DNA of 7,047 nt from assembly GCA_949128015.1 (NCBI GenBank), contig CASBRC010000038.1:1-7047 (forward strand), in the 5' to 3' direction. The position numbers and the translations under genes are program-made. The notes under the pieces are model-generated. The model saw only the letters and a program-made list of their open reading frames with translations, was not told the DNA's origin and made no database searches. The DNA is from Synechococcales cyanobacterium PMM_0003. Its GTDB lineage: Bacteria; Cyanobacteriota; Cyanobacteriia; Pseudanabaenales; Pseudanabaenaceae. This document shows positions 1-6,720 of this stretch, piece by piece; position 1 is the first letter of the stretch; the number at the start of each line of letters is the position of its first letter.

Positions 1-36
1 GCGGTGGCGCACGCTTTGCGTGCGCCACCGCTTTTT
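1..36. terminator. Hairpin terminator after ndhD
   Basis: A perfect 14-bp inverted repeat (arms 1-14 and 18-31, loop TTT) is followed on the plus strand by TTTTT (32-36). On the minus strand it lies 16 nt after the ndhD stop codon and is preceded by AAAAA, so it is placed to end the ndhF-ndhD transcript. The T-tract that would follow it on the minus strand would lie outside the window and cannot be seen. The A/T flank suggests a bidirectional intrinsic terminator like the two other hairpins in this window. The stem is very GC-rich, with core ACGC-TTT-GCGT. Confidence 0.7.
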
Positions 37-47
37 AGGTTTTATAT

Positions 48-1580
48 TCAGTTTTTCCTGAAAGCTAAAAATACCTTCTCATAGGTTGACGAATTGGTGT
101 CTTGCTTGGCTATAAGCGTAACATCAGGAACACGAGCTAATAGTTGCACAGCACTTACTTCACTCCAGCGCACTAACCAAGAGGGTTGAATGCCAAAAAT
201 GAGGATTAATGCCGTCAAAATTAGCGCTGGCAATTGCTCTATTCCGCTGACCTTTGGATAGTAAGCAGTATTATTATCCAGTTTACCGAAACAGGTGCGA
301 TTGAGCAGAATCACGAAATATACAGCGGTAAGTCCAGTACCGATAATCGACAAAATCGTGGGGATGGGGAACTTACTAAAACTTCCTTGGAAAATTAGAA
401 ATTCAGAAATAAATCCAACTAACCCTGGAATACCTGCGCTAGCCATTCCGCCCAAAATCAGCAAAGCACTGGTCGAAGGTAGACCTCTTAATGGATTTAA
501 CAATCCGTTAAGAACATCTAAATCTCTCGTACCGACTTTCTCCTCAATGACACCCACCAAATAGAATAACAGGGATAATATCAAGCCATGACTGACCATT
601 TGAATAATGCCACCGACCATGCTCAGAGGGGTAGCTGCCGCCGCCGCGAGGAGGATATAGCTCATGCTACCGATCGAACTATAGGCAACCATGCGCTTGA
701 TATCCTTTTGTGCGATCGCAACCACTGTTCCGTAGAGAATGCCTAAGGCAGCCCAGAAAGCCACCCAAGGAGATATCAAAGCCCAAGCATCAGGGAAAAA
801 GCCAACACAGAAGCGAAATAGACCGTATGTTCCTAACTTCGCGACCATGCCACCGAGCATGATTACTGTTGGTGTCGTTGATTCTACATAGGCATCGGGT
901 AACCATGTGTGGAATGGTACAAAAGGAGCCTTAATCGTAAAGCCCAATAACAATATGACTAAAAGCGTAACTTGAACTTCAATCGGTAAAGTCAGAGACT
1001 GTAATGTGGTGTAGTCAAAAACTGGAGTGGGAGATCCAGCCAGCCAGCCTAAAGCGAGGAAACCAACTAAAATCAGGATGCCTGAAATAGCCGTGAAAAT
1101 CAAGAACTTCATCGCGGCATAACTGCGCTGTGCACCGCCCCAAGCGGCAATCACCAAATACAAAGGGATGAGTTCTAGTTCATAGAATAAAACAAATAGC
1201 AATGTATTAGTCGAGAGGATTGCGCCGCTTACTCCTGCATGAATCAAAAGCATTAATGCATAAAAGAGAGGCTTTCTTTCTTGGATTTGCCGATCGCAAA
1301 AGCAAACGATCAACCAAGTTAGCAAACCATTAAGTACTACTAGAGGTAAAGATAAACCATCAACACCAAGGGTATATGTCAAGCCAAGGCTATCAATCCA
1401 AGGTAGATTTTCGGCAAATTGGAAAGTGGAAATCGAGATATCAAATTGCTTAAGGAGAATACAATCCAAAATCAATATGGCAGTGGCGACGATCGCCGCC
1501 CCATTTTTGACTTTATTTTGCGGAAGAAAGGCGATCACTAAAGCGCCAATCACTGGCAGCCAGATTAATACGCTGAGCAT
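48..1580 (-). CDS. ndhD: NAD(P)H-quinone oxidoreductase subunit NdhD (NdhD3/NdhD4 type)
   Basis: This encodes a 510-residue polytopic membrane protein of the NuoM/ND4 antiporter-like family, one of the proton-translocating subunits of cyanobacterial NDH-1 in the thylakoid membrane. Visible family signatures are LGVDGLSLPL (71-80), the TM5 glutamate E134 in FYELELIPLYL, K217 and H224 in the IKAPFVPFHTWLPDAY segment (216-231), K248 in VAKLGTYGLF, K295 in the QKDIKRMVAYSS segment, H331 in SHGL, and E393 in GFISEFLIF near the end of the transporter fold. The charged residues expected for proton transfer in NuoM are therefore all present. It starts 14 nt after the ndhF stop; the upstream Shine-Dalgarno is weak (GGA about 10 nt before ATG), so translational coupling to ndhF is likely. 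Pairing with a 611-aa NdhF lacking the respiratory signatures points to the CO2-uptake class (NdhD3 or NdhD4) rather than respiratory NdhD1/D2. I cannot separate D3 from D4 without alignment. Confidence 0.93.
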   Translation of the reverse strand: MLSVLIWLPVIGALVIAFLPQNKVKNGAAIVATAILILDCILLKQFDISISTFQFAENLPWIDSLGLTYTLGVDGLSLPLVVLNGLLTWLIVCFCDRQIQERKPLFYALMLLIHAGVSGAILSTNTLLFVLFYELELIPLYLVIAAWGGAQRSYAAMKFLIFTAISGILILVGFLALGWLAGSPTPVFDYTTLQSLTLPIEVQVTLLVILLLGFTIKAPFVPFHTWLPDAYVESTTPTVIMLGGMVAKLGTYGLFRFCVGFFPDAWALISPWVAFWAALGILYGTVVAIAQKDIKRMVAYSSIGSMSYILLAAAAATPLSMVGGIIQMVSHGLILSLLFYLVGVIEEKVGTRDLDVLNGLLNPLRGLPSTSALLILGGMASAGIPGLVGFISEFLIFQGSFSKFPIPTILSIIGTGLTAVYFVILLNRTCFGKLDNNTAYYPKVSGIEQLPALILTALILIFGIQPSWLVRWSEVSAVQLLARVPDVTLIAKQDTNSSTYEKVFLAFRKN

Positions 1581-1594
1581 AGTTTTATTCCAGA

Positions 1595-3430
1595 CTAAAG
1601 AGAATTATTAAATAGCAGTAGAAGTAAAACGCCGATACCGACCATAATCGTCAAGGTATAAAGCTGTAACTGACCAAAGGTGCTGTAACGGAGGTTTTGA
1701 CCACTAAATAGTGTTGCTAATCCAAAGAAATTACCTACGCCATCGACAAAAAAGCGATCAAACCAATACATTGCTTGCGATACACCATTCACCAAGCTCA
1801 CAACCGTGACTTTATAGAGCTTAGATGTATAGAAATCATTAGCCAGAAAACTCTGTAAACCACCTAAAGGCAGTTGAATCGGCTTAGCAATATTGCCATT
1901 GAGGTAGAAATATGCGCCCGTAGCTATACCAGCTACAGTAGAACTCGATAGAAGCAGCGCATCAGGACTAAGTACGATCGACCAATCAGAGATAACGCCC
2001 CAAGCTGTGAGCATTTGCGGAACATGCAGCACTACGCCCGCAAGAATCGTCATCGGTACTACGATCAGCCATAGAGGCTCTACCGATCTTTCCGTCATCT
2101 GCTTGGGTTGACCGCCCCAGATGAGACCGAATACTCGCATCAGGCTGAAAGCCATTAAGCCATTAATTAATAGCAATAACTCGGCTAAAGCTGGATTGTT
2201 TTCCCAAAGATAAGCGATCAAATCGACCATGGCCCAAAATCCACCCAACGGAGGAAAAGCAATCAGACCGAAGGAGCCGACTAAAAAGCACAAACCTGAA
2301 ATGGGACGGCGATTCCATAAACCACCCATCAAGGTCAAGTCTTGACTGATGTTGTTGGAAATAATACTGCCTATTGACATCAACAATAGGGCGATCGCCA
2401 AAGCATGAGACAAAATTAAAATATAGGCACTATGAGTTTCACCGACACCGACGGTGATAAAGATTAGTCCCATAAATGCACTAGTCAAATATGAAAGCGC
2501 TCGCTTCACGTCGATCTGTGCGATCGCAATTAGTGTTGCGCCCAAGGCAGTCGCAGCGCCAACTGTGATCATCACTTGCTGCGTCAGAGGCGAGAGCGCA
2601 AAAAGTGGCTGTAACTTGACTAAAATCCACGCGCCTGTAGCAACAATTACCGAATTACGCAAAACTGTACTCGGTAGAGGAGCTTCCATCGCCTCATCTA
2701 GCCATAGATGTAGAGGAAACTGAGCACATTTCCCCATCGGACCAACCATCAGCGCTAATGTCACCAGCGTGATCGTCGTCGGATTGACATCTGCGGTCTT
2801 AGCCCATTCGGCAATCTCGCTAAAATTCCAAGTACCTGTCAGAGGGTACAAGCCAACTACGCCCACTAACAAAAATAAATCACCAATCCGTTTGGTTAAG
2901 AAAGCATCTCGCGCTCCTGTCACCACTAAGGATTGGTTGTACCACATACCGACGAGAAGATAGGTTCCTAATGTCAGAATTTCAAGTATGACATAGCTAA
3001 AAAATAAAGAGTCACATAAAACTAAGGAACACAGCCCTGCTTCAAAAAGTGCTAGAAGCGCGTAAAAACGTCCCCAACCCCAATCCATTTCCATGTAACC
3101 AACAGCGTAAATCTCGGCAAGTAAGTTAATGCCCGCCACTAAGATGATCGCCCCGATGGTTAGCTCAGAAACCTGCAAGTCGATAGTAAAGTTTAACCCT
3201 CCTACCGATAGCCAAGGAAAAGATAACAAACGTGCTGGCTGTCCCCAAGCTACAGTCAGAGCGACGATCGCATGAATCAATGAACATAATGTCATGAAAA
3301 TATTGATGTAGCCTGCTGGTCTAGGTCCTGTCTTGCGCGTAATCGCAGGAAACCAGATGACGGATAGCATCGCTCCTATCAAGGAATAGCAGGGAATCAG
3401 CCAGATCGTGTCCAGCCAGTTATTTATCAT
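1595..3430 (-). CDS. ndhF: NAD(P)H-quinone oxidoreductase subunit NdhF (NdhF3/NdhF4 type, CO2 uptake)
   Basis: This is a 611-residue membrane protein of the NuoL/ND5 family, the most distal antiporter-like subunit of NDH-1. It begins with a Proton_antipo_N-like region (TGPRPAGY at 34-41, then the GYME motif with E114). The transporter core contains E150 in the VILEILTLGTYLLVG segment, K234 in PMGKCAQFPLHLWLDEAME (231-249), K309 in the IAQIDVKRALSYLTS segment, and H342 in SHAL. A C-terminal stretch (about 520-611) fits the lateral helix and final TM segment. By eye against E. coli NuoL, the IHAATMV signature reads LRNSVIV (257-263), NuoL K342 corresponds to I346, and the terminal-helix K399 corresponds to about M401. 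These losses and the short length (respiratory NdhF1 is usually over 650 aa) fit NdhF3/NdhF4, which bind CupA or CupB in the CO2-hydrating NDH-1MS complexes. The ATG is preceded by purine-rich AGAGAT. It is the first gene of a two-gene operon with ndhD. Confidence 0.93.
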   Translation of the reverse strand: MINNWLDTIWLIPCYSLIGAMLSVIWFPAITRKTGPRPAGYINIFMTLCSLIHAIVALTVAWGQPARLLSFPWLSVGGLNFTIDLQVSELTIGAIILVAGINLLAEIYAVGYMEMDWGWGRFYALLALFEAGLCSLVLCDSLFFSYVILEILTLGTYLLVGMWYNQSLVVTGARDAFLTKRIGDLFLLVGVVGLYPLTGTWNFSEIAEWAKTADVNPTTITLVTLALMVGPMGKCAQFPLHLWLDEAMEAPLPSTVLRNSVIVATGAWILVKLQPLFALSPLTQQVMITVGAATALGATLIAIAQIDVKRALSYLTSAFMGLIFITVGVGETHSAYILILSHALAIALLLMSIGSIISNNISQDLTLMGGLWNRRPISGLCFLVGSFGLIAFPPLGGFWAMVDLIAYLWENNPALAELLLLINGLMAFSLMRVFGLIWGGQPKQMTERSVEPLWLIVVPMTILAGVVLHVPQMLTAWGVISDWSIVLSPDALLLSSSTVAGIATGAYFYLNGNIAKPIQLPLGGLQSFLANDFYTSKLYKVTVVSLVNGVSQAMYWFDRFFVDGVGNFFGLATLFSGQNLRYSTFGQLQLYTLTIMVGIGVLLLLLFNNSL

Positions 3431-3483
3431 ATTATCTCTATCTGTTTATCAAAAAGCATAATTAAATTTCTATGATTATCGCA

Positions 3484-3512
3484 AAGATACCTCTAAATGA
3501 AAATAGGTGCAA
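3484..3512 (-). promoter_or_regulatory. Candidate ndhF-ndhD promoter
   Basis: On the minus strand, TTGCAC (3512-3507) is a -35-like element. It is separated by exactly 17 nt from TATCTT (3489-3484), a -10-like element with four of six consensus bases. This would place transcription start near 3477, about 45 nt before the ndhF ATG. The intergenic DNA is AT-rich and other weaker pairings exist, for example TTGCGA with TATGCT at 18-nt spacing further downstream. This is inference from sequence only. Confidence 0.35.
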
Positions 3513-3535
3513 TAATCACTCTTTATCTATGATTA
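3513..3535. promoter_or_regulatory. Candidate LysR-type operator upstream of ndhF
   Basis: A perfect interrupted dyad, TAATCA (3513-3518), N11, TGATTA (3530-3535), lies directly upstream of the candidate -35 of ndhF and centres about 94 bp before the ATG. Interrupted dyads of this geometry are typical of LysR-family binding sites. In cyanobacteria the CO2-uptake ndh operons are known targets of the LysR regulators NdhR/CcmR and CmpR. A second copy of the right half with its flank, TCTATGATTA, lies at 3469-3478 (first copy 3526-3535), near the predicted transcription start. Assignment to a particular regulator is inference; the sequence does not exactly match the motifs I recall for either. 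Confidence 0.35.
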
Positions 3536-3557
3536 CTATAGTGAAAGACCTGAAAAT

Positions 3558-3565
3558 GCGATCGC
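3558..3565. repeat. HIP1 octamer (one of nine in the window)
   Basis: GCGATCGC is the highly iterated palindrome characteristic of many cyanobacterial genomes. Exact copies are at 712, 2391, 2520, 3558, 3634, 4192, 6317, 6660 and 6766 (start positions), inside genes and between them alike. The copy here and the one at 3634 flank the 3572-3618 hairpin. Confidence 0.9.
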
Positions 3566-3571
3566 AAATCA

Positions 3572-3618
3572 AAAAAAGAGTCGTTTGCAGCACTTCGCGC
3601 TGCAAACGACTCTTTTTT
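3572..3618. terminator. Long bidirectional hairpin terminator
   Basis: A perfect 20-bp inverted repeat (arms 3572-3591 and 3599-3618, loop ACTTCGC) has AAAAAA at its outer left end and TTTTTT at its outer right end. It therefore reads as GC-rich stem plus U-tract on either strand, the form of a bidirectional intrinsic terminator. On the minus strand it lies about 90 nt after the stop codon of the secreted-protein gene and just upstream of the ndhF control region, so it should insulate ndhF from upstream transcription. Confidence 0.8.
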
Positions 3619-3651
3619 GGTTACTAACTAAATGCGATCGCAAAGCTATCG

Positions 3652-3675
3652 ATGGCTGAGCGGAGTCGAAGCCAT
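3652..3675. repeat. Dispersed intergenic repeat with short inverted ends
   Basis: The minus strand reads GGCTTCGACTCCGCTCAGCC (3673-3654), bounded by 6-bp inverted ends (ATGGCT at 3652-3657 and AGCCAT at 3670-3675). From memory, the core TTCGACTCCGCTCAG recurs in intergenic DNA of many cyanobacteria and some other bacteria. Only one copy is in this window, so its repeat status rests on recall. It sits between the secreted-protein gene and its terminator, within the likely 3' UTR. Confidence 0.5.
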
Positions 3676-3707
3676 ATCACTTGGTACTGTAATTTATTGC
3701 TGCTCCC

Positions 3708-4373
3708 TTAATAATCATCCCTAACTGCAAACGTAATCGTTTGCTTAGTCACGACATTAATTACTGTACTTGGCTCAATCACTGTCACCTGCGGAGCCGT
3801 CACATTACCGACTAGCACCGCCGCCGCCGCACCACCGAGAATATCGATGATCTGCACATTGCCACGCAAGACACCACCGAGAACTGCACCTGCGGCTCCA
3901 CCAATACCAGCGTCAGTTAAAATTGCACCTGCGCCAGTCTCACGAGGATCTTTAACGTCATTAATTAGGACGGACTCAGCTTGCAGTCTGACAGTTGCCC
4001 CGCGACTGGTAAACTTTTGAGCAACAAATTTAGAACCACCTTCCGCAGGTATAAATTGTCCTTCGATCAGGGCCCCCGCAGGGATCAAGACTGTGCCATT
4101 AGTAGCCGCAATATCTTGGGCAACCAATAGGCTGCCATTGACGGTTTCGCCTTTGTTGATATAGAGCGTGTCTTGGCGATTAATCTTAGTTGCGATCGCT
4201 TGACCAGTAGGCAAATTTAAAGTCGAGCGAAATACTTGAGCTATTTGCGTTGCAGGATTTTTATTTAACTTAGGATTTGTTTGAGAACGCGAAACAGCAT
4301 AGCTAGGACTTACGATCAAAGTAGTCGTTGCTAAGGTCATAGTTGCCAATATGGAGGTAAATTTAGCGTTCAT
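3708..4373 (-). CDS. Secreted glycine-zipper protein of unknown function
   Basis: I do not recognise a named function. The 221-residue product has a clear Sec signal peptide (hydrophobic core about 8-22, likely cleavage after the SYA at 24-26). A low-complexity linker (27-48) is followed by a predicted beta-rich domain (about 50-138) containing LPTGQAI, LLVAQDI and the VLIPAGALIEGQF segment (95-107). This pattern is shared with a family of conserved cyanobacterial exported proteins and faintly resembles the beta domain of VirB10/TrbI-like proteins. Residues 145-190 are rich in glycine and alanine with spaced glycines (GAGA, GIGGAAGAVLGGVLRG, GGAAAAV), a glycine-zipper pattern suited to membrane insertion. 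The tail (194-217) is again beta-like. An envelope or periplasmic location is likely. The ATG has a well-placed AGAGG Shine-Dalgarno. It is transcribed on its own, between the ftsH hairpin and the 3572-3618 hairpin. Confidence 0.85.
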   Translation of the reverse strand: MNAKFTSILATMTLATTTLIVSPSYAVSRSQTNPKLNKNPATQIAQVFRSTLNLPTGQAIATKINRQDTLYINKGETVNGSLLVAQDIAATNGTVLIPAGALIEGQFIPAEGGSKFVAQKFTSRGATVRLQAESVLINDVKDPRETGAGAILTDAGIGGAAGAVLGGVLRGNVQIIDILGGAAAAVLVGNVTAPQVTVIEPSTVINVVTKQTITFAVRDDY

Positions 4374-4378
4374 AAATG

Positions 4379-4383
4379 CCTCT
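4379..4383 (-). promoter_or_regulatory. Shine-Dalgarno of the secreted-protein gene
   Basis: AGAGG on the minus strand lies 5 nt before the ATG at 4373. It is the clearest ribosome-binding site in the window and supports this start, as does the complete signal peptide that begins there. Confidence 0.6.
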
Positions 4384-4434
4384 AAAAATTTTATTTCTAT
4401 CCAATTGTAAGACTAACAATCAGAAAATTTTGTT

Positions 4435-4479
4435 CCCCAAAAGAAAAGGACGTGCGTAGCACGTCCTTTTCTTTTGGGG
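4435..4479. terminator. 21-bp perfect hairpin terminator after ftsH
   Basis: The arms at 4435-4455 and 4459-4479 are perfectly complementary over 21 bp with a 3-nt loop (GTA). The GC-rich inner stem (GGACGTGC with GCACGTCC) is followed on each strand by TTTTCTTTT, which itself pairs with AAAAGAAAA of the other arm, and the outer end is closed by CCCC/GGGG. It starts 5 nt after the ftsH stop codon on the minus strand. A bidirectional intrinsic terminator is the simplest reading, and the fully paired form would also protect the ftsH mRNA 3' end. Confidence 0.8.
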
Positions 4480-4484
4480 CGATA

Positions 4485-6350
4485 TTAGACGGCTACAGGC
4501 TCAGCCGCTTTAACTTGATCGAGCAGACTGGTTAAAAAGTCGCCTTCGATCACTTCCGTTTCGAGTAACTTCTCAGAAATCGACTCTAGCAAATCACGAT
4601 TTGCATTGAGAATATCAAGCGCCTTAGTATGGGCATTTTCGACAATGGTTTTGATTTCATTATCGATTGCTTCCGATGTGGCAGGGCTAACATTGCGAGC
4701 CATTTCCATGCCACCAAGGAATTGATTTTGTTGTTTTTGGTAAGCAAGGGGTCCCAAAACCTTACTCATGCCGTAACTAGTAACCATCTTATCTGCAAGA
4801 TCAGTAGCACGTTGCAGGTCATTGGATGCGCCAGTAGTGATACTACCAAAGATGATTTCTTCTGCCGAACGTCCACCGAGGAGCGTGGCAATTTGGGCTT
4901 CGATTTCCTCTTTGCTCAGCAAGAAGCGATCTTCTGTTGGTAGTTGCAATGTATAGCCGAGTGCTGACATACCACGAGGCACGATCGAGATTTTCTCAAC
5001 CTTGCCACTACTTGAATTAAGTGCGCCGACGATCGCATGACCAACTTCGTGATAAGCGACAATCCGTTTTTCGTTCTCATTGAGAACACGACTCTTCTTC
5101 TCTAGTCCTGCAACTACGCGCTCAACGGCTTCCGCAAAATCTTCGAGTAGAACAGTTTCGCGTCCAGCACGGGCTGCAAGAAGCGCAGCTTCATTAACAA
5201 GGTTGGCTAAGTCTGCACCTGCAAAACCTGAAGTCCGCGTGGCGATTACAGACAAGTCAACGCTCTTATCGAGGGTGACTTTAGCGGCGTGGATTTTGAG
5301 AATCGCTAAGCGTCCGCTCTTGTCAGGGCGATCGACTAATACTTGGCGATCGAATCTACCTGGACGGAGTAATGCTTGGTCAAGGGTTTCAGGACGGTTG
5401 GTTGCGGCTAAAACGATTACTGTCGTTCCATCAACACCAAAGCCATCCATTTCTGTGAGCAATTGGTTAAGGGTTTGTTCGCGTTCGTCGTTACCGCCGT
5501 ACATACCGCCGCTAGAACGAGCCTTACCGATCGCATCAAGTTCATCGATAAAAATGATACAAGGTGATTGCTTTTTGGCTTGCTCGAACAAGTCACGTAC
5601 TCGTGAAGAACCAACACCAACGAAGAGTTCCACAAATTCGGAACCTGAGATGCTAAAAAATGGCACGCCTGCTTCACCAGCTACAGCCTTAGCAAGTAAA
5701 GTTTTACCAGTTCCGGGGGGGCCAACTAGCAATACGCCTTTAGGGATTCTCGCGCCGATTTTGGTATATTTCTCAGGGGTCTTGAGAAACTGGACAATTT
5801 CTTGAAGTTCTTGCTTGGCTTCATCGACACCAGCGACATCGCTAAACATAGTTTTAGTCGATTCACCTTCTACATAAACCTTGGCTTTGCTCTTACCAAT
5901 CTGCAATCCACCTTGTGCACCGCCGCCGCCATTACGGCTGAACAGTTGAAAAATACCGACAAAAATCAATGGGGGAATCACCCAGCTAAGCAATGTGCCG
6001 ACCCATCCCGTTTTTTGGACAGGAGCTGCTGCAAATTCTACCCCGCTCTTTTCAAGGCGTTCAGGTAGATTTAAGTCAAAAATTGGGGTAGTAGAGATCA
6101 CATCGCCTTGAATTTCAGGACTGACACCCTTTAATTGATAAGTAATCTGGTCTTGTCCAATATATACCCGTGCGACATGTCCTTCTTCGATTTCATGGAC
6201 GAATAGACTATAAGGAACACGAGCTACAGGTGGTGCAAATAGATTTGGTAAAAAGATATTAATAATTAGCAATCCTGCGCCGATTAGTAACAGGACATTA
6301 CCAATCAGTCGAGAGCGCGATCGCTTGGGGTCTTCTTTTTTTACAGCCAT
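4485..6350 (-). CDS. ftsH: ATP-dependent zinc metalloprotease FtsH
   Basis: This complete 621-residue FtsH is a membrane-anchored hexameric AAA+ protease that extracts and degrades misfolded or damaged membrane proteins. The layout is a basic cytoplasmic N-terminus, TM1 (about 16-36), an extracytoplasmic domain (about 40-115), and TM2 (about 117-137). The AAA+ module follows, with Walker A GPPGTGKT (210-217), pore motif FVG (243-245), Walker B IIFIDE (265-270), and a second region of homology with ATNRPE and the arginine-finger pair in LRPGRFDR (328-335). The M41 protease has HEVGH (434-438), with E435 catalytic and H434/H438 as zinc ligands; the third ligand is probably D511 in GASNDLQRA. 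All catalytic residues are present. The ARVPYSLF and [14 protein letters not shown] segments resemble one of the cyanobacterial FtsH paralogs, but which of FtsH1-4 cannot be fixed by eye. No strong Shine-Dalgarno precedes the ATG. The gene is flanked by its own promoter candidate and a terminator, so it is probably monocistronic. Confidence 0.97.
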   Translation of the reverse strand: MAVKKEDPKRSRSRLIGNVLLLIGAGLLIINIFLPNLFAPPVARVPYSLFVHEIEEGHVARVYIGQDQITYQLKGVSPEIQGDVISTTPIFDLNLPERLEKSGVEFAAAPVQKTGWVGTLLSWVIPPLIFVGIFQLFSRNGGGGAQGGLQIGKSKAKVYVEGESTKTMFSDVAGVDEAKQELQEIVQFLKTPEKYTKIGARIPKGVLLVGPPGTGKTLLAKAVAGEAGVPFFSISGSEFVELFVGVGSSRVRDLFEQAKKQSPCIIFIDELDAIGKARSSGGMYGGNDEREQTLNQLLTEMDGFGVDGTTVIVLAATNRPETLDQALLRPGRFDRQVLVDRPDKSGRLAILKIHAAKVTLDKSVDLSVIATRTSGFAGADLANLVNEAALLAARAGRETVLLEDFAEAVERVVAGLEKKSRVLNENEKRIVAYHEVGHAIVGALNSSSGKVEKISIVPRGMSALGYTLQLPTEDRFLLSKEEIEAQIATLLGGRSAEEIIFGSITTGASNDLQRATDLADKMVTSYGMSKVLGPLAYQKQQNQFLGGMEMARNVSPATSEAIDNEIKTIVENAHTKALDILNANRDLLESISEKLLETEVIEGDFLTSLLDQVKAAEPVAV

Positions 6351-6382
6351 TTTTTTATACTTTACAATTTATTACTGGAGTC

Positions 6383-6388
6383 ATTATA
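6383..6388 (-). promoter_or_regulatory. Candidate -10 element of ftsH
   Basis: The minus strand carries an exact TATAAT (6388-6383), which would start transcription near 6376 and give a short leader of about 25 nt before the ftsH ATG. No good -35 hexamer is present 16-18 nt upstream (TAGCGC is the best placed), which is common in cyanobacterial promoters but leaves this call uncertain. Confidence 0.4.
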
Positions 6389-6494
6389 GAAATGTTGGTT
6401 CACTGGCGCTAGACCGTAAACGTAGGGATAGCCGTCTGTATCGCTAGGAAGATAAAGCAAAAGCAGCGCAAGTCGCTATTTTGCCCAAATCTTT

Positions 6495-6581
6495 TTAGAT
6501 TATGGAGATTAGAAGTTTTGTGGCGTTGATATAAGGAATGCGGTCGCGTTCTTGTTGTTTCACAATTGTGAATCCTGTGAT
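6495..6581 (-). pseudogene. Relic copy of the 3' end of the Rrp8-like methyltransferase gene
   Basis: This stretch aligns without gaps to the last 28 codons, stop included, of the methyltransferase gene at 6721-6804: about 69 of 84 bases match by hand count. On the minus strand it translates to GFTIVKQQERDR, then IPYINATKLLISII and a TAA stop, against GFTIVKQEESDR, FLYINATKPLISLI and TGA in the intact copy (20 of 27 residues identical). Similarity ends at about 6581. The frame stays open upstream only to a TAA at 6671-6669, with no methionine codon. It is therefore a decayed gene tail, either from a partial tandem duplication or the remains of a second paralog. The DNA between the two copies (6582-6720) shows no gene, only a HIP1 site and AT-rich sequence. 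Confidence 0.75.
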
Positions 6582-6720
6582 GCTAATTTTCAAAGAATTT
6601 GTGACAAATATTTTTGTACTGCGAATTTGGTGACAATCATTTGGTAATTGCTTTGATTTGCGATCGCATTACGAGTTTGTGATGTGACGATCGCGATAGT
6701 TGGATAAACGTAAAATGCGA

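Noticed and set aside
2454..2963. Plus-strand open frames opposite ndhF
   Set aside because: They are shadows of a highly conserved membrane-protein gene and their sequences match no known family.
3800..3840. GCC-triplet-rich stretch in the secreted-protein gene
   Set aside because: It simply encodes the alanine run of the glycine-zipper region.
4629..4943. Plus-strand open frame of 104 codons opposite the ftsH 3' half
   Set aside because: It is antisense to the M41 protease coding region and has no domain or ribosome-binding site worth noting.
5417..5677. Minus-strand open frame of 86 codons inside ftsH
   Set aside because: It is an alternative frame over the Walker B and SRH coding region, where selection clearly acts on the FtsH frame.
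5080..5805. Long open frame (241 codons) on the plus strand opposite ftsH
   Set aside because: It lies wholly antisense to the conserved AAA+ region of ftsH. Its product is a serine/arginine/proline-rich composition typical of a reverse-frame shadow, with no recognisable domain.
6465..6477. Small hairpin AGCG-N5-CGCT downstream of the relic, as a terminator for the methyltransferase gene
   Set aside because: The stem is only 4 bp and the following run is interrupted (GCTTTTG on the minus strand). It is much weaker than the other three hairpins.
6559..6572. Perfect palindrome TTCACAATTGTGAA, operator-like
   Set aside because: It falls inside the methyltransferase-tail relic, and the matching stretch of the intact gene differs by only a few bases. 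It is most simply explained as coding-derived sequence that became palindromic by mutation.
6595..6636. Imperfect direct repeat GAATTTGTGACAA / GAATTTGGTGACAA
   Set aside because: There are two copies 28 bp apart with a 1-nt indel in AT-rich DNA. They are too short and too few to call a regulatory iteron or repeat element.
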